Source: Puccinellia tenuiflora
Lineage: Eukaryota > Streptophyta > Magnoliopsida > Poales > Poaceae
DNA length: 64,000 nucleotides
Direction of reading: 5' to 3'
Assembly (NCBI GenBank): GCA_012064385.1
Contig: QRDG01000393.1
Coordinates: 1,594,846 to 1,658,845 of the forward strand
Below are positions 7,865-20,090 of this stretch, in pieces. The translations under genes were made by a program, and so were the position numbers. The notes beneath the pieces were generated by a model. That model was not told the origin of the DNA and searched no databases. It saw only the letters and a list, made by a program, of their open reading frames with translations. The stretch's first letter is position 1. Each line of letters opens with the position of its first letter.

Positions 7865-10800
7865 TGTGGCACCCCGATCCAGATGATCGGACTACCCCAT
7901 ATACCAGTCCCAGAAACACTGGATATATGTCAACTTGATAACAAAGGCATAACCAAATACATACTTATGGCTCCGAGTTCGGGCGGATTACAAGATACAA
8001 CACGGGGTGAGGCTCCCGCGTTCGCGCAACGTGCGCACACAACAGTATGTACATTATTTATCCAACATTGAGCCTCTAGCGGAAGTAGCAGCGGAAACGT
8101 AGATAGTAGCGTGGCAACATCGGGCCTTATTCCACGGGGTCCTGCCTGGGATACGGGTTCCTAGTTCTCGTACAGCGGGTACTCGGCGTCGGGAGCAACG
8201 GAGTCTGGCCACATGAGAAGCCAGGTAAGTACTTGAGGTACTCGCAAGTCATTAGCCCAAAATCAAACAAAGTCTATCTATATGGCATGGCATAAGTTCA
8301 GAATGTAGCATGGCATGGATTTGGTTGCAAGGGTGAGTCCAAGCTTAACGGTTGGACATAACTTACCTACTTACCTTTGGAGGGGAGTTAAATCTATAAT
8401 GTTTTACTCAATACCTTGTAACCACAATGAGGCCTTCCGGCCACTAGCCAACTCTGGCTTACTTAGCCACTAGCCAACTCTGGCTGGCTTGTCATGTTCC
8501 CTTGTTGCTAGGTCTCATTTAGTGAGTTCTTTGCTCGACCGGACTGACTCTTAGTGTGACTGGACCAAACTTCGTCCCATAACCTAGGGACAAGGCTAGA
8601 TTCTAGATTTACACTCTCGAGAGGTTGCAACATTTTCCCATACGCTGAAGTCTAGGTTTGTACCGCCGGTACCGAAGTACTAGAACCCATCATGGCGACA
8701 GCACAAACCCACACTTCCATCGCCATTTATTCCACCCGGACACTCCCTGTATAGCCACCGACACGTCCTCTAGGACCACGTCTTATGACGAAGTGAATCC
8801 GGCACGTCCCCAACGAATGAGCGACGCCTAGCTCCGGAACCTTCGCAAGACTAGCCCCGACCACAAAGGTAACCGACTAGACCTGCCAAAAGGGTGGCGT
8901 CAAAGGAGGCTAGATGGAATACTCGGCCATGGTTCGCCCACGTGAACGACGCATGTTGTGCAGGTGTGTTTGGTGAGTGGCACTATGTGACTCAATCTAG
9001 TCGAGGGAGGTGGTTATCTTCTTAGTCAAATTCTTATTTCAGTTTCCAACATGCATCAAGCAGCACAACATAAGTATATAACAACAATAGCACAGAATAA
9101 CATAATACTTGTAAGCATAGATAACAATGCCATAATAACAATAATAATACCCGGGTGACTGTGGCGGGCAACCCGGCCGGTGTCACTCGGGGGTTAGTGT
9201 TCACAAAGTAATAGCGTAATATTTCAAACGGATGACGGTGGCGGGCAACCCGGCCGGTGTCATCGTAAAGGAATGAACCGAAAAGCACTCATAAGAATGA
9301 GAGAGCATCCATTCCACTCGAGGTTTGCCCCGACGTGGTGTCAGCAATCTCGGCAAAAGAACCAAATGGAAGGTCAGCTCCCAAGCGTCGCAGTCCGGGT
9401 GGTCTATGCCAACCATATTTGACGGAGGGACAAGAAGCAAATAACTCCTTTGGCAAATGCCCCCAACTCCGAGGATCATAAGACGACATTCGTCCGCTCC
9501 TCACCTCGGCGAAGAGGAAAGAACCAAACAAAGCCCCGCAAATGCGAGACGCACAGTTGTAATAATTCCCCCATTCCTTTGACTTGAGGCGGGAGACCCG
9601 GCCATTGTCTCGGAATGCGAGTGTTGCACAGGTAAGCAATAAGGGGTGCAGTAATTTAACGTGCAATATGACATGTGAGATGCAGCAGATATTAACTCAA
9701 CAATCAAACAAGTCCTAAGTTCGACCAAGCTTGAGATTGGGTTGATGGCTTGCCTTCGGGTTCGGGAACAACTCCTATTTCGTCGGGACGGTCGGAATCT
9801 ATTCAAAGAGACATGATATAGCGTCAAAACACCCTCCTAGGTCATTGAATAAAATCCAAAGAAAATAAATTCCAAAAATTTGTTTTCTGGTCCCAATGGA
9901 AAGAGAATTTCAAAACAAAGCCAGCAAAATTGGTTTCACATTTTTCTGAGCATTTTTGAGGGAGTTATTAATTCCAAAGTTCACCCAAAATCTGCTTATT
10001 TCCATAGAAAAATAAACAGGAAAATTAAACAGGAAAAACGGTTCAAAATGTTTAAAAACCTGACATGGGGTCCCACCAGTCAGTCCTTAACCCGAAACGT
10101 TTTCTTTCTTTTAAAATCGCGGGAAACAGAGGGAGGGGACGGTGGGACTCCGGCGACTCACCGGCGGCGCCTCCCTGCGGCTAGGGCGAGGGGGAGGGAT
10201 GGAGAGGTAGGGGAACGGCTCGGGGAAGAGGTGGCCCAGCTCGTTCGCGCACTCGCGGATCACGGCGAGCACGGGCGGCACCAGGGCGTCTTCCCCGGCG
10301 GCGGGGAGCTTGCGGTCGATGACGGATCGGTCGTTCCAGGCCACCAGCTATCCCGGCGAGCTCGGCATCGGCACCGTGGTGACTGGGGGAGGCTTTGGGT
10401 GGAGGGAATCGGTTAGGGGGAGGCTGGGGTGCACGAATTTGGTCGGAGGTCCGAGCGGCTCGGGGGAATGCGATTCTGGCGAAGTGCGGCTTCTTCGGGC
10501 TCGAGGCTGGGGAAGGGGGCGCTAGAGGGAGTGGGAGGGGTGGTGCGGCGAAGAAACGGTGCTGGGGTGGCCGATTTATAGGGTGCTCGCGTGATGGCCG
10601 TGGTTAATGCCGCGGCGAGGTGTCGGTCTTGCATGGTGGCGATGGTGGCGAGGCGTTGACGGAGCGGTGGCACAGGAGGTGCACGACGGTCCACCCCCGG
10701 CGACGGACCGGTCCGTGCGGCGGAGGACACGCTGACAGGGGGGTCCCGGCGGTACAGCACCTGGGCGGCGCGTCGGCTAGCGCGTGGCGCGTCTGGGCGG

Positions 10801-11674
10801 CCGCCGTCCGACACTTCTTCCGGCGACGTGTGGGTGCTGGAAGGTGGAGAAGGGAAGGAGGGGTGCTGGGGCGTGCTGGTGCGTGCGGGGAAACGGGATG
10901 CCGGCGACCAGAATCGGGCGGCGCCCCTGCGGCCATGCCCATGCCGATTTTGGCATGATCAGACCATGCCAATGTCGGCATTGACATTGTTCTCTCACTC
11001 CAGGGCTCCAAACGAGATGGGGTTTGCGTCACCGTGTGCCAAATTCCAAGCTCTGCAACATTGCCGATCAAAGTTTTTGCAAACTCGAAAGTTGGTCCGA
11101 CCAAAATCTCCAAAAAACAGCACTGGCCAAAACTAGGGTTTACTGTTTGGAGGGACAGATGATGTTAGATGGTTTTCCCCCTTTTTCCTGAGGTAGGAGG
11201 GGTAAAGGAGAGCCTATCCATGCCTTGGTTTCATCCAGGAAAAATTAATTGGTTAGATTCTAAAAAGTTTTGAGAAAAGGGCAGCACACAAAAAGAATTT
11301 TGTAGGGGAATTTTCCTAAGGGGTGGCACCATATTTTCTTGGAAAAGTGATCTACATCCATTAGGGAAGGTTCCCTAATTTTTGTAGAATTTTTGGGGAC
11401 ACAAAACTAGGGGTTCCTTTGTAAGGCCAAATAAAAGTGAATTTCCAAAAGGAAAAGAATTCTCCCAAATTAAATATTGACCAAGGTCAAAATTATAAAC
11501 ACCAGTGCCAAGTGGAGGGGAATAAAGAGTATAAGATTCCACTTGGTTTCAACAGATCAGAAGTTTCAAGATTCAAATCATTTCCCTGCGGTTTAAAGCC
11601 AAACACATTTTAAATAAATAAAATAAGGCTTTTTGGAATTTTTTTTTAAAAAAGCAAAAATCCAGGGTGTTACA
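7865..11674 (-). mobile_element. 5' LTR of element B (3,810 bp)
   Basis: On the plus strand it starts TGTGGCACCCC beside the PBS and ends GGGTGTTACA at 11,674. In element orientation it starts TGTAACACCC. The outer 309 bp match the 3' LTR fragment at 1,856-2,161. The middle part (about 10,100-11,000) is very GC-rich and lies downstream of a TATA-like box, as expected of the transcribed leader of an LTR. Short frames in that part overlap on both strands without conserved domains, so I do not call them genes. Confidence 0.9.
10574..10580 (-). promoter_or_regulatory. Probable TATA box of the LTR B promoter
   Basis: The minus strand reads CCTATAAATCGG here, about 1.1 kb into the LTR. A CG-rich transcript leader begins just downstream in element orientation. 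This would put the U3/R border near 10,545. Inferred from motif and composition only. Confidence 0.5.
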
Positions 11675-13588
11675 GCCCACATGGATTGAATCTCGCCTAC
11701 TTTCAGTATTATTATTTCTTGTACCTTTACTTTCCTGCAATACGATAAACCCATGTCCCGTGGGTTGAGTTCCGGTACCCCGTCTAAATACACGTTGGGT
11801 CCTGCCCAAGTGGATTGAAGCGGCTACTTTTCTGTAGAGTTGTGGCGTTGTGTTGGATGGTACCATGCACCACTCCCCATTCCGGCGACGATGGACTGGG
11901 GGAACCGCCACAGTCATGGAATGGTGGAACGGGATCGCGTGAACGCCTCCACTAACTTTTGTAGTCGATCTGTGGCTGTCACTGGTCGGAGGTATCTCCG
12001 CCATCGCCCGGTTGACGCTAACCAACTGTGCTGTTTTACTTTCTTTTACTCAACCCGTGGCTGTCACTGGTCGGAGTTATCTCCGCCCTCGCCCGGTTGA
12101 CCGTGCTGTTTTACTTTCTTTTACTCAACCCGTGGCTGTCACTGGTCGGAGTTATCTCCGTCCTCGCCCGGTTGACTGTGCTATTTTATTTTCTTTTACT
12201 CAACCTGTGGATGTCACTGGTTGGAAGTATCTCTGCCATCGCCCGGTTGAATTTATTCATCTTTACTGAATTATTACATGATTATTATTGCTTATTGCTT
12301 GAACTATTGTGTGCGGTTTGTTTCTGTTTCATGTTGATATGGAATTATTGTTTTGCACTGGACTAATCTGTTTCATGTTGATATGATTTTATAATTGTTG
12401 TGTTGGACTAATCCTTTATTGTGTTGAACTAATCCTCTGTTTTTTTGGAGTTGTTGTTGAAAGAAACTGGATTAATTTAACCAACCCTCCAAATATCGAT
12501 AGGGTCAGTCCATAGTGCCACCAATCTGAACCTTGAACGCACTACCACTGTCGCCCAAATGGGAGAGCCATAGCCTATGTAACCTATCGACCCTCCTTTG
12601 ATGCTACCCACTTGGCAAGTCTAGTCGGATACTGCATAGTTGTGGTCGGGGCTAGTCTTGTGAAGGTTCCGGAGCTAGGCGTTGCTCATGAGTTGGGGAC
12701 GTGCCAGATTCACTTCGTCATAAGACTTAGCCCGAGTGGTAAGTCGGTAGCTATACAAGGAGTGTCTTGGTAGCGTGAACGGTTATGTAAGTGTATCTTG
12801 CCTTAGCTAAGTAAGGTGCATTTAGATGGGTGGTAACTGCAACCTCTCGAGAGTGTGTCAACTAGCCGCTAGCCTCATTCCTAGGTCATGGAACAGTTCA
12901 GTGTCGGTCACACTATTGTCCTTTGTCGAGTCCGGAGGTTAAACTTAAGTTTGGTTTGAAAGAAAGATGAACAACCTGATTACAATAGGCTGATGCAGGG
13001 AATGTTACTTGAGTCGTGGATGGTTACCCGCGTTTGGGGGTGACAGTGTGATCGTTGGGAGCCTAGAGTTAGGCCCGAGCCAACGTCAGCCGTGTATGCC
13101 CCGAGCAGAGATATGAGGCCAGTGGGCCCAGCAGTTTGATATATGTGGTAAGGCCGTTGAGCCTAGTGGTGATGACAGGTGATGTTTAATATTTGGTACC
13201 AATGGGCACACTCGTTATTCGTCACAGGTAAGTTCTCTTGTTTGATCACCGGTATACGATCCAACCCCACCTGGCTTGGACTCTTTACTGGTGTTACCCC
13301 TATTATTTGCTTATGCCATGATTTGTTGTGCTGCCATGTCGCTACCCACTTGGACTGTCGTAGGTAGACACTTGCCATGTTTAGATTATTTCTGTTGCTA
13401 GCTACTTGTTGCCAGATTGCTTGACTGTTCATGTCATGTGGTTTTTTTCTTGCGAGTACGTCACCGTACTCAAACTGGCTTTTCATGTGGCCAGACATTG
13501 AGAGGAGACATCTACTACCATGGCAAGGAGATCGAGCAGGAGCGTGCTAGGATCAGTAGCCCAGCCAGATTCCTGTGGAATGGAGCCG
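11675..13588 (+). mobile_element. Element C, LTR part 1 (Tekay-like, plus orientation)
   Basis: This is part of an LTR in the orientation opposite to element B. The block at about 12,640-12,770 matches the reverse complement of 8,740-8,880 in LTR B, including GGACGTGCC and TTCACTTCGTCATAAGAC, so B and C are related families. The left flank was split by B, and the right end was split at 13,588 by element D; the LTR resumes at 34,034. It carries a tandem repeat at 11,971-12,250 and no coding frame. Confidence 0.75.
11971..12250. repeat. Tandem repeat in LTR C, about 75-bp unit, four copies
   Basis: Four copies of a unit containing GTGGCTGTCACTGGTCGGAG, ATCTCCGCC, TCGCCCGGTTGAC and a T-rich spacer start near 11,971, 12,056, 12,131 and 12,206. 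The first copy carries an extra stretch of about 10 bp. Overlapping open frames here are by-products of the repeat. Confidence 0.9.
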
Positions 13589-14448
13589 TGATGTCTACAC
13601 ACGCTTCTATTCTTGTAGACAGTGTTGGGCCTCCAAGAGCAGAGGTTTGTAGAACAGCAGCAAGTTTCCCTTAAGTGAATCACCCAAGGTTTATCGAAGT
13701 CAGGGAGGTAGAGGTCAAAGGTATCCCTCTCAAGCAACCCTGCAATCACAATACAAAAAGTATCTTGTGTCCCCAACACACCCAATACACTTGTCAGATG
13801 TATAGGTGCACTAGTTCGGCGAAGAGATAGTGAAATACAAGTACGGCCCTCAGCCCCGAGGGAGAACTACTCCCTCCTCATCATGGGAGTCAGCAACGGC
13901 GATGAAGATGGTGGTGGAGTCGATGGAGATGGCTCCGGGGGCACTTCCCCGTCCCGGCAGGGTGCCGGAACAGAGACTTCTGTCCCCCGAAACTTGTCGG
14001 CGATGGCGGCGGCGCTGCAGATGTTTCTTTGGAATATGACGGATCCGTCTAGGTTTTATGCGTCGGGGGCAATATATAGGTGAAAGGGCGGCGTCGGAGG
14101 GCTCCCGTGGGCCCCACACCACCTGGTGGCGCGGCAGGCATGGGTCCCGCGCCACCCTATGGTGTGGCCGGCCCACGGCCCTCCAGGTCCTCTCCTTCGG
14201 GCTCCGTGTAGTCCATTGAATTGTAAGACTGCTCCTTTTTGTTCCGTCCAATTCCGAGAATATTTCCTTAAGTACTTTTCTGAAACGGGAAAACAGCAGA
14301 AAACAGGAACTGGCACTGTGGCATCTTGTTAATAGGTTAGTTCCAGAAAATGCATAAAAATGCTATAAGATGCAAACAAAACATGTAGCAAATGGTATGA
14401 AAACAAGCATGGATCATAAGAAATTATAGATACGTTGGAGACGTATCA
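13589..14448 (-). mobile_element. 3' LTR of element D (860 bp, internally deleted)
   Basis: It is colinear with the 5' LTR at 32,605-34,033 but lacks the 569 bp equivalent to 32,857-33,425; the breakpoint is 13,840/13,841. The neighbouring tract ACTAAGCTTGGGGATGC (minus strand) is the polypurine tract. Confidence 0.92.
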
Positions 14449-17399
14449 GCATCCCCAAGCTTAGTTCTACTCGTCCTCGAGTAGGTAAAACGATAACAAA
14501 TAATTTCTTAGGAGACATGCTAACTCACAATCTAGATCAACATAGCAATGCAAAGCACATGATGTGAATAAGGTGATCCAAAACAATTGTCTATAGTTGA
14601 CATTAAGCAAACAATGATTAACAAATGCTAGCTAAAAGAAGCTATAACTTTTCATGAATCAGCATGCTGGAGACTAGGAACCATACATAAGGTTTAGAAA
14701 GAAGAATAGTAAATTGTGTCTCCAATGTAAAATGTCAATCAATCTTCAAAGCATCAAATTCAGTTAATAATAGAAATAGCCAAGCTCAAGTCAAGTGTCC
14801 TTAATCCATCCACTTAACTTATCAACTGTTATGTAGTCCACTCAACTAATACAAGCAAGAAGAAGGCTTGGCACCATGAGGTTATGGCAAAGAGAATAAT
14901 AATGGGGGTTTGGAAGGCCAAAAAGAAAGGCTCAAACAGTGGAAGAGGTAACCACAAGACAAGAGGAAGTCCCGTAGTAGACACTGAATGAGGAGTAGTG
15001 ATTGCCATGCAACGGATGCACATAGAGCTATATGAATGGAAGCTCTCCAATGGAACTAGTGGGGGTGCATCCAACTTGCTTGCTCATGAAGACCTAGAGC
15101 TCACTTGAGGAGGCTCATCGTTGGAATATACAAGCCAAGTTCTATAACGTTTGGTCCCCACATAGTTATACTAATGAATCATGAAAACTCACTACAATGA
15201 TGTAGGTGCTACTAGCACAAGTGTGGAATAAAAGGATAGTAGTGTTGCCCCCTCTCTCATTTTATATTATTTTTTCTTTTTCTATTTTTTTTTGCTTTTT
15301 GCTTTTTGAGGCCTTTGTGGCTCTTTTATATTTTTCTCTCATTGGTCTCTTTTGGACTCTTTTGATTGGCCACTTTGGACTCTTTTCAATATGCTCACAG
15401 GTAGAGGCAACACTCTATTTTACAAGATGATCATCACACTTTTTGGTGTACTCAAAACTCAAAGACTAATACATGGTGTATGGTGGATATGCAAGACCGA
15501 GCGTAGTGTGAAAAAGATGTAACATATGTGGAAAACCACGCATCACACTAACTCAAATGGTCAAGCAATACTATATGGTAATGAAGTAAAAATGACATAA
15601 AGTCATGTAATGTAAATGATGGATGTTGCATGGCAATGTATCTCGGAACAGCTATGGAAATGCTGTGATAGGTAGATATGGTGGCTGTTTTGAGGAAGAT
15701 AGTTGGCTTATGTGTAGGAGAACAAGATGAAGATCTCCCACGGGGTTGGATGTACTTGCGAGGTATGCACCAATCTCAATGTGAAAAAGGGCAATGCAAA
15801 GTACCGAAGAGGCTAGCAAAATATGGAGGTGGAAGTGCCAAAAACCAAAAACTCACATAGCATGTCGTATATTGCAAACAACTAACAGTATCAAAGTCTT
15901 ACAAATGGTTAGAGACACCCCGAGAGGGATCGTGGCGGCGACACAAGTGCCCCGTTGGCTTCCCCGACCGTTGCAGTAACTATACCATTAGGAACTTCTT
16001 TTCAACTAAGAGGAAATCACGACACTAAAGCACTATTGACTTAAGTTGTTTTTAGTTCAGAAAAGTACGGCTCCACGCTCTACTAACACATCTTCACTAA
16101 TCAGCTCTTAACAACATTAACCAACATATTTTAACCATTAGTTATTTTAATACCTCAAAACAATTGAAGAGGAGCAAGTTATCTACACAATGGTCTACAA
16201 GACTATGCAGCTTTTCTCTATTTCATACCACTATCACAGGCATAACATTTTCCAATCTAACACATCAACCAAGCAACTAAAACAACTCTCTAACAAATAA
16301 GAGTGAAATACAAGAGATCTTAACACAAATAACTAGCAGCCCTAAACAAGATAACATGCTAAAAGCGAGAGCTTACTAGAAAACAAACAGTAGCTAAGAA
16401 TACTCAACAAATATAAGCGAAGCACAAGAGTATTCATATGAAAAAGCGGAGCGTGTCTCTCTCCCACACAAGAATGCTAGGATCCAACTTATTAAGAAAA
16501 CTAAAACACACACTCAAAATAAAAACAGACGCTCCAAGCAAAATACATAAGATGTAGTGGAATAAAAATATAGTATCAGTAGAGATGACCTGATAGTTTT
16601 GTCGATGAAGAAGGGGATGCCTTGGGCATCCCCAAGCTTAGATGCTTGAGTCTTCTTGAATTTGCTGGGGATGACCCACCGGGGCATCCCCAAGCTTAGG
16701 CTTTTCACTCTTCTTGATCTCATCATATCGTCCCTTTTGCTTACTTGAAAACTTCCACCACATCAAACTCAAAGTAATTCTCATTAGAGGGTTAGTGCAT
16801 AAACCAAAAATTCACAAGTTCTACTGTGACACAAGCACATCTTAATGCATTATAACATTAGCTACAGCCACTGATGCTCAAAGAATCAAAAAGATCCAAA
16901 TAAACATCGCAAAAGAAGCAATGCACAATAAAAGGCAGAATCTATCAAAATCTGAACAGTCTGTAAAGACGAACTTTTTCGAGGCACTAGAGTTGCTAAA
17001 ATCGAAAATCACTGAACTATAAAAAGTTTCATACATATATGAAGATTCAGCACACAAAATCTCAAAGCATTTCGTCGCTTCTGGAATAAATGACGAATTT
17101 AACGGTGACAGACAGAAATCTGTTTCCTGTGCAGAAATCCAAATATAGCAAAAACTTTCTACTAGAGACCTTACTTGGCACAACATTGCAGGAAAATAAA
17201 GATACAAAGAAGTTGCTACAGAAGTAAACAAACTTCTTGACTCAAATAAAAGAAAAGATACTGAAAATAAAATGATGGGTTGTCTCCCATAAGCGCTTTT
17301 CTTTAAAGCCTTTTAGCTAGGCATGATAATTTTGATGATGCTCACATAAAAATGAGAGTTGGAGCACAATAAGGGAGCATCAAGAAGCAACTATAAAAC
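14449..17399 (-). mobile_element. Non-coding 3' internal region of element D
   Basis: About 3 kb without a credible gene. It is A/T-rich, with scattered GCATCCCCAAGCTTAG copies near 14,449, 16,626 and 16,684 that repeat the polypurine-tract sequence. In autonomous Athila elements the pol genes would be in this part; nothing like protease, RT or integrase is visible. Confidence 0.8.
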
Positions 17400-17956
17400 T
17401 CATTTAATTCTAACCCACTTCCTATGCATTGGAATCTTGTAAGTAAATAAATCCATGAAGCATAAATTGACTAGCATAGGAAGACAAAATTGGTGCAACT
17501 TCAAAAATTTCAACAAAAGGAGAGGAGATTCAATGTTATTGTGATATATGAAGCCATGTCTCCCTTTTTCATAAAAACTTTCAGTAGCATCATTGATAAA
17601 ATCCACAATATAACCATCACATGTAAAATTCTTATAATGATCCATATGCATAAAAGTGTCATCATTTTCCACATAAACAAAGTTCTTCTCATGAATAACA
17701 ACTGGAGCAGGATCATCATAAAGAACTTGAACATGATAAACAGGTTGTATATTAAAGGGATGGTTTTGGGTGATCCCTCCATAATTATGACAAGTTTCAT
17801 GAGGATGATTGTAATTATAACCCATGTCATAATATTCTTTATAATAATTATCAAAAACTGGGGGCATAGTATCATCATAAGGAATAGAATATTTATCTTC
17901 CAAAGTGTGTTCATCTGTAAACATATCATCATTTTTACTAGAAGGAGATGTATCAA
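17400..17956 (-). pseudogene. Gag-like frame of element D, C-terminal part
   Basis: This is the continuation of the gag frame at 31,193-32,353 after the insertion of element E. Reading across the insertion and dropping one TSD copy, the two parts are in the same frame. The part here contributes about 185 codons, rich in Asp, Asn, Tyr and His (for example MPPVFDNYYKEYYDMGYNYN), and ends at 17,400. I see no zinc knuckle or protease motif. Apart from the insertion, it is open. Confidence 0.75.
17952..17956. repeat. Target-site duplication ATCAA of element E (left copy)
   Basis: ATCAA here is repeated at 31,193-31,197, directly flanking the TG..CA ends of the 13.2-kb insertion. A single pair of duplications encloses all three LTRs of element E. 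Confidence 0.95.
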
Positions 17957-18639
17957 TGTAGCGACCCTGCCCTTTTAAAATAGGCCAAGATCCCTGTGTT
18001 ATTATGCTAGTCCCTGGATCGAATAGCTAGCACCACAGTTTAAGATGAAGTATCATACATTGCATCGAAATTCTATTACAACGTATGATCCAGAAAAATA
18101 ATCATTACAAATTGCATAGCCAAAGGCTAGCATGTTACAAAGTTCAGCAGCGGAAAACATAAAATAACATGGAGCCTCATCATCTTCATGTGCCACAGGC
18201 AGACATGTTGGTTGTAGACTCGAAACCTATATCGTTCCTTACTCCTCGTCAGAGCAACCTGCAACACGTAGGTTACAGCCAAAAATTGGTCAGAACCATT
18301 GGAATGGATCTGGCAAGTGATACTTGTGGACTCATAAAGGCAAACTCCTATTAGCTATATGCATATTTGGCTGGTGGAGTTCAAGGCTATTTGCGTAAAG
18401 CCAACTTTATCCTATTCTTTAAAAATCATTTTCTTTTCCATTTATTATGAGATGAACATGGCATATCATCCAGTGCTCAATCTCCCTTGTTACACATAAA
18501 AACAATATCCTTTTAAGAATTTGAGATAAGAGGGAAACTTCCAACTTCTTCAAGTCCAGTCCGCTCCAAGTTCTCTGCTCTTGTCCAGGTGCTCAAAGTT
18601 GTCCACCAATAGCGTCATGGCTAATGAATTTCAAAGGAT

Positions 18640-19082
18640 GTGAGCATATCAATAGGTCAGGTCATCGACCACCTACTAGGTCGCTCACAAGAAAACCTAA
18701 CGTGAACATATCAGTAGGTCAGGCACTCAGCCCCCACTATGCCACTTATCGCAAGTCTAAGGTGAACATATCAATAGATCGGGCATCCAGCCACTACTAT
18801 GTCACTCGCCGTACTATAATGTGAACATATCAATAGATCAGGCATCCAGCCACTACTATGTCACTCGCCGTATAATGTGAACATATCAATAGATCAGACA
18901 TCCAGCCACTACTATGTCACTCACCGTATAACGTGAACATATCAATAGGTCAGGCACTCAGCCACCTACATATGTCGCACGTCGTAAATTCTAGTTGGAC
19001 ACATCAATAGGTCAGGCTATTAGCCACGTACTTATGTCACTCGACACATATCAACAGGTCAGGTCATATACCACCTGCATTA
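18640..19082. repeat. Minisatellite in LTR E1, about 50-60-bp unit
   Basis: About eight head-to-tail copies of a unit containing GTGAACATATCAATAGRTC, AGGCAYCCAGCCACTACTAT and GTCACTCGCCGTA. Spacing is irregular and the outer copies are more diverged. The array is repeated in the other two LTRs. Confidence 0.9.
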
Positions 19083-19994
19083 CCATTTGCAAAAATCTAA
19101 ACCAACCCATTCATGCAATTCATGAAACATTTGCTACTTTCATAAACAAAATATGTCATCGGCTATAACATCCTTTTGAATTTATACCCACATCGTCTAC
19201 AAGCATGGATAAGCAAATTGCTTCTACGTTGGTTTCTACTAACTCAGTCAAGATACATATGGCTATCCTATCTGGGTTTGCATAGCATAATAATATAGTA
19301 GTACACCTATCATGCATACTACTAAAAACACTAAATGCAATAGACACAAATTAATAGGGCGTTTATGCTGGAGTATCACTTGCCTTTTGGGGATTCGTCG
19401 TTGCTCACACACTCTTGCAAAGTAACAAGAGTCACACTCCGGCCAATCTATCGTAGATAAACGAAACACAACATCAACAACAGGACAAGACAAACAATTT
19501 ATGCAACAATAAAGATGCTGGTCAATTTAATAATCACACCAATAACTTTAATTAATTCTCTGGTTGATATACATGATGCACAGAAAAGATTTTCAATATT
19601 ATTAAAGATTTAATGATGCAGTTTAAATTTTATAATAACAATTTATAAGCTTCTGCAAGTTAAATTCGAGTTAATAGTTCAAATATTTTTGAAACTGATG
19701 TCTCTGGTTAGAACTTTCAATTATCTAACAGAGACAAAAGAATTGCATTATTTGGAAATACTGGTTTATGATTATTCGACTTTTAGTGCAATTAAGAGCT
19801 CAGAAAAACAGAAAATAAAATTTCGGTAAAAGTGTGTTTTAATTTCAGAAACAGATTCTACACATTCATACGAATCCAACGGTATATTATTTGTAATTTT
19901 CCGACAATTATTTGATTTACTATGGATTTTACAAGATACAGCCAATTTCTGTAATTTTTAATTGATTTCTAAATAGAGGTGACTGGGGTTGACC

Positions 19995-20090
19995 TTGCTG
20001 ACGCAGATGCTAACTGTACGCTGACCGGACGCTGACGAGATAGCCACGTGGTGCTGACGGAGCGATGACGAGAATGCCACGTGGCCTTTT
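19995..20090. promoter_or_regulatory. Cluster of CACGTG and TGACG motifs in LTR E1
   Basis: Within about 90 bp there are two CACGTG G-boxes (near 20,045 and 20,078) and four TGACG cores, the motifs bound by plant bZIP factors. The same cluster is in LTR E2 (about 24,927-25,020) and LTR E3 (about 29,858-29,950). In element orientation it lies 400 nt downstream of the TATA box. Function is inference. Confidence 0.5.

Larger units (their letters stand above)
1856..11674 (-). mobile_element. Element B: Tekay/Del-type Gypsy (chromovirus) retrotransposon, minus strand
   Basis: Order on the minus strand: 5' LTR (11,674 to 7,865), PBS, an extra open reading frame, gag-protease-RT, RNase H-integrase-chromodomain, polypurine tract, 3' LTR (2,161 to 1,856, then split by element A). 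LTR ends are TGTAACACCC and GGGGTGCCACA. A chromodomain behind the integrase and LTRs near 3.8 kb are typical of the Tekay/Del clade. The element sits in another Tekay-like LTR (C); the right target flank is GCCCA at 11,675-11,679 and the left partner is off-window. It is nearly complete but has a frameshift inside the RT. Confidence 0.9.

Noticed and set aside
10111..11113. Several overlapping open frames on both strands in LTR B
   Set aside because: They overlap in many phases within a GC-rich LTR leader and show no domain; composition explains them.
12012..12366. Hydrophobic repeated frames that look like a membrane protein
   Set aside because: They are translations of the 75-bp tandem repeat in LTR C.
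13850..14251. 133-codon frame repeated at 33,435-33,836
   Set aside because: It occurs in both LTRs of element D, which are expected to be non-coding, and differs by ordinary LTR substitutions.
17490..17978. Plus-strand 162-codon frame opposite the element D gag
   Set aside because: It is the antisense shadow of the Asp/Asn/Tyr-rich gag tail and is rich in Ile and Met from complementary codons.
18640..19082. CRISPR-like regularly spaced repeats
   Set aside because: The units are directly adjacent minisatellite copies in a plant LTR, with no unique spacers, and recur unchanged in the other two LTRs.
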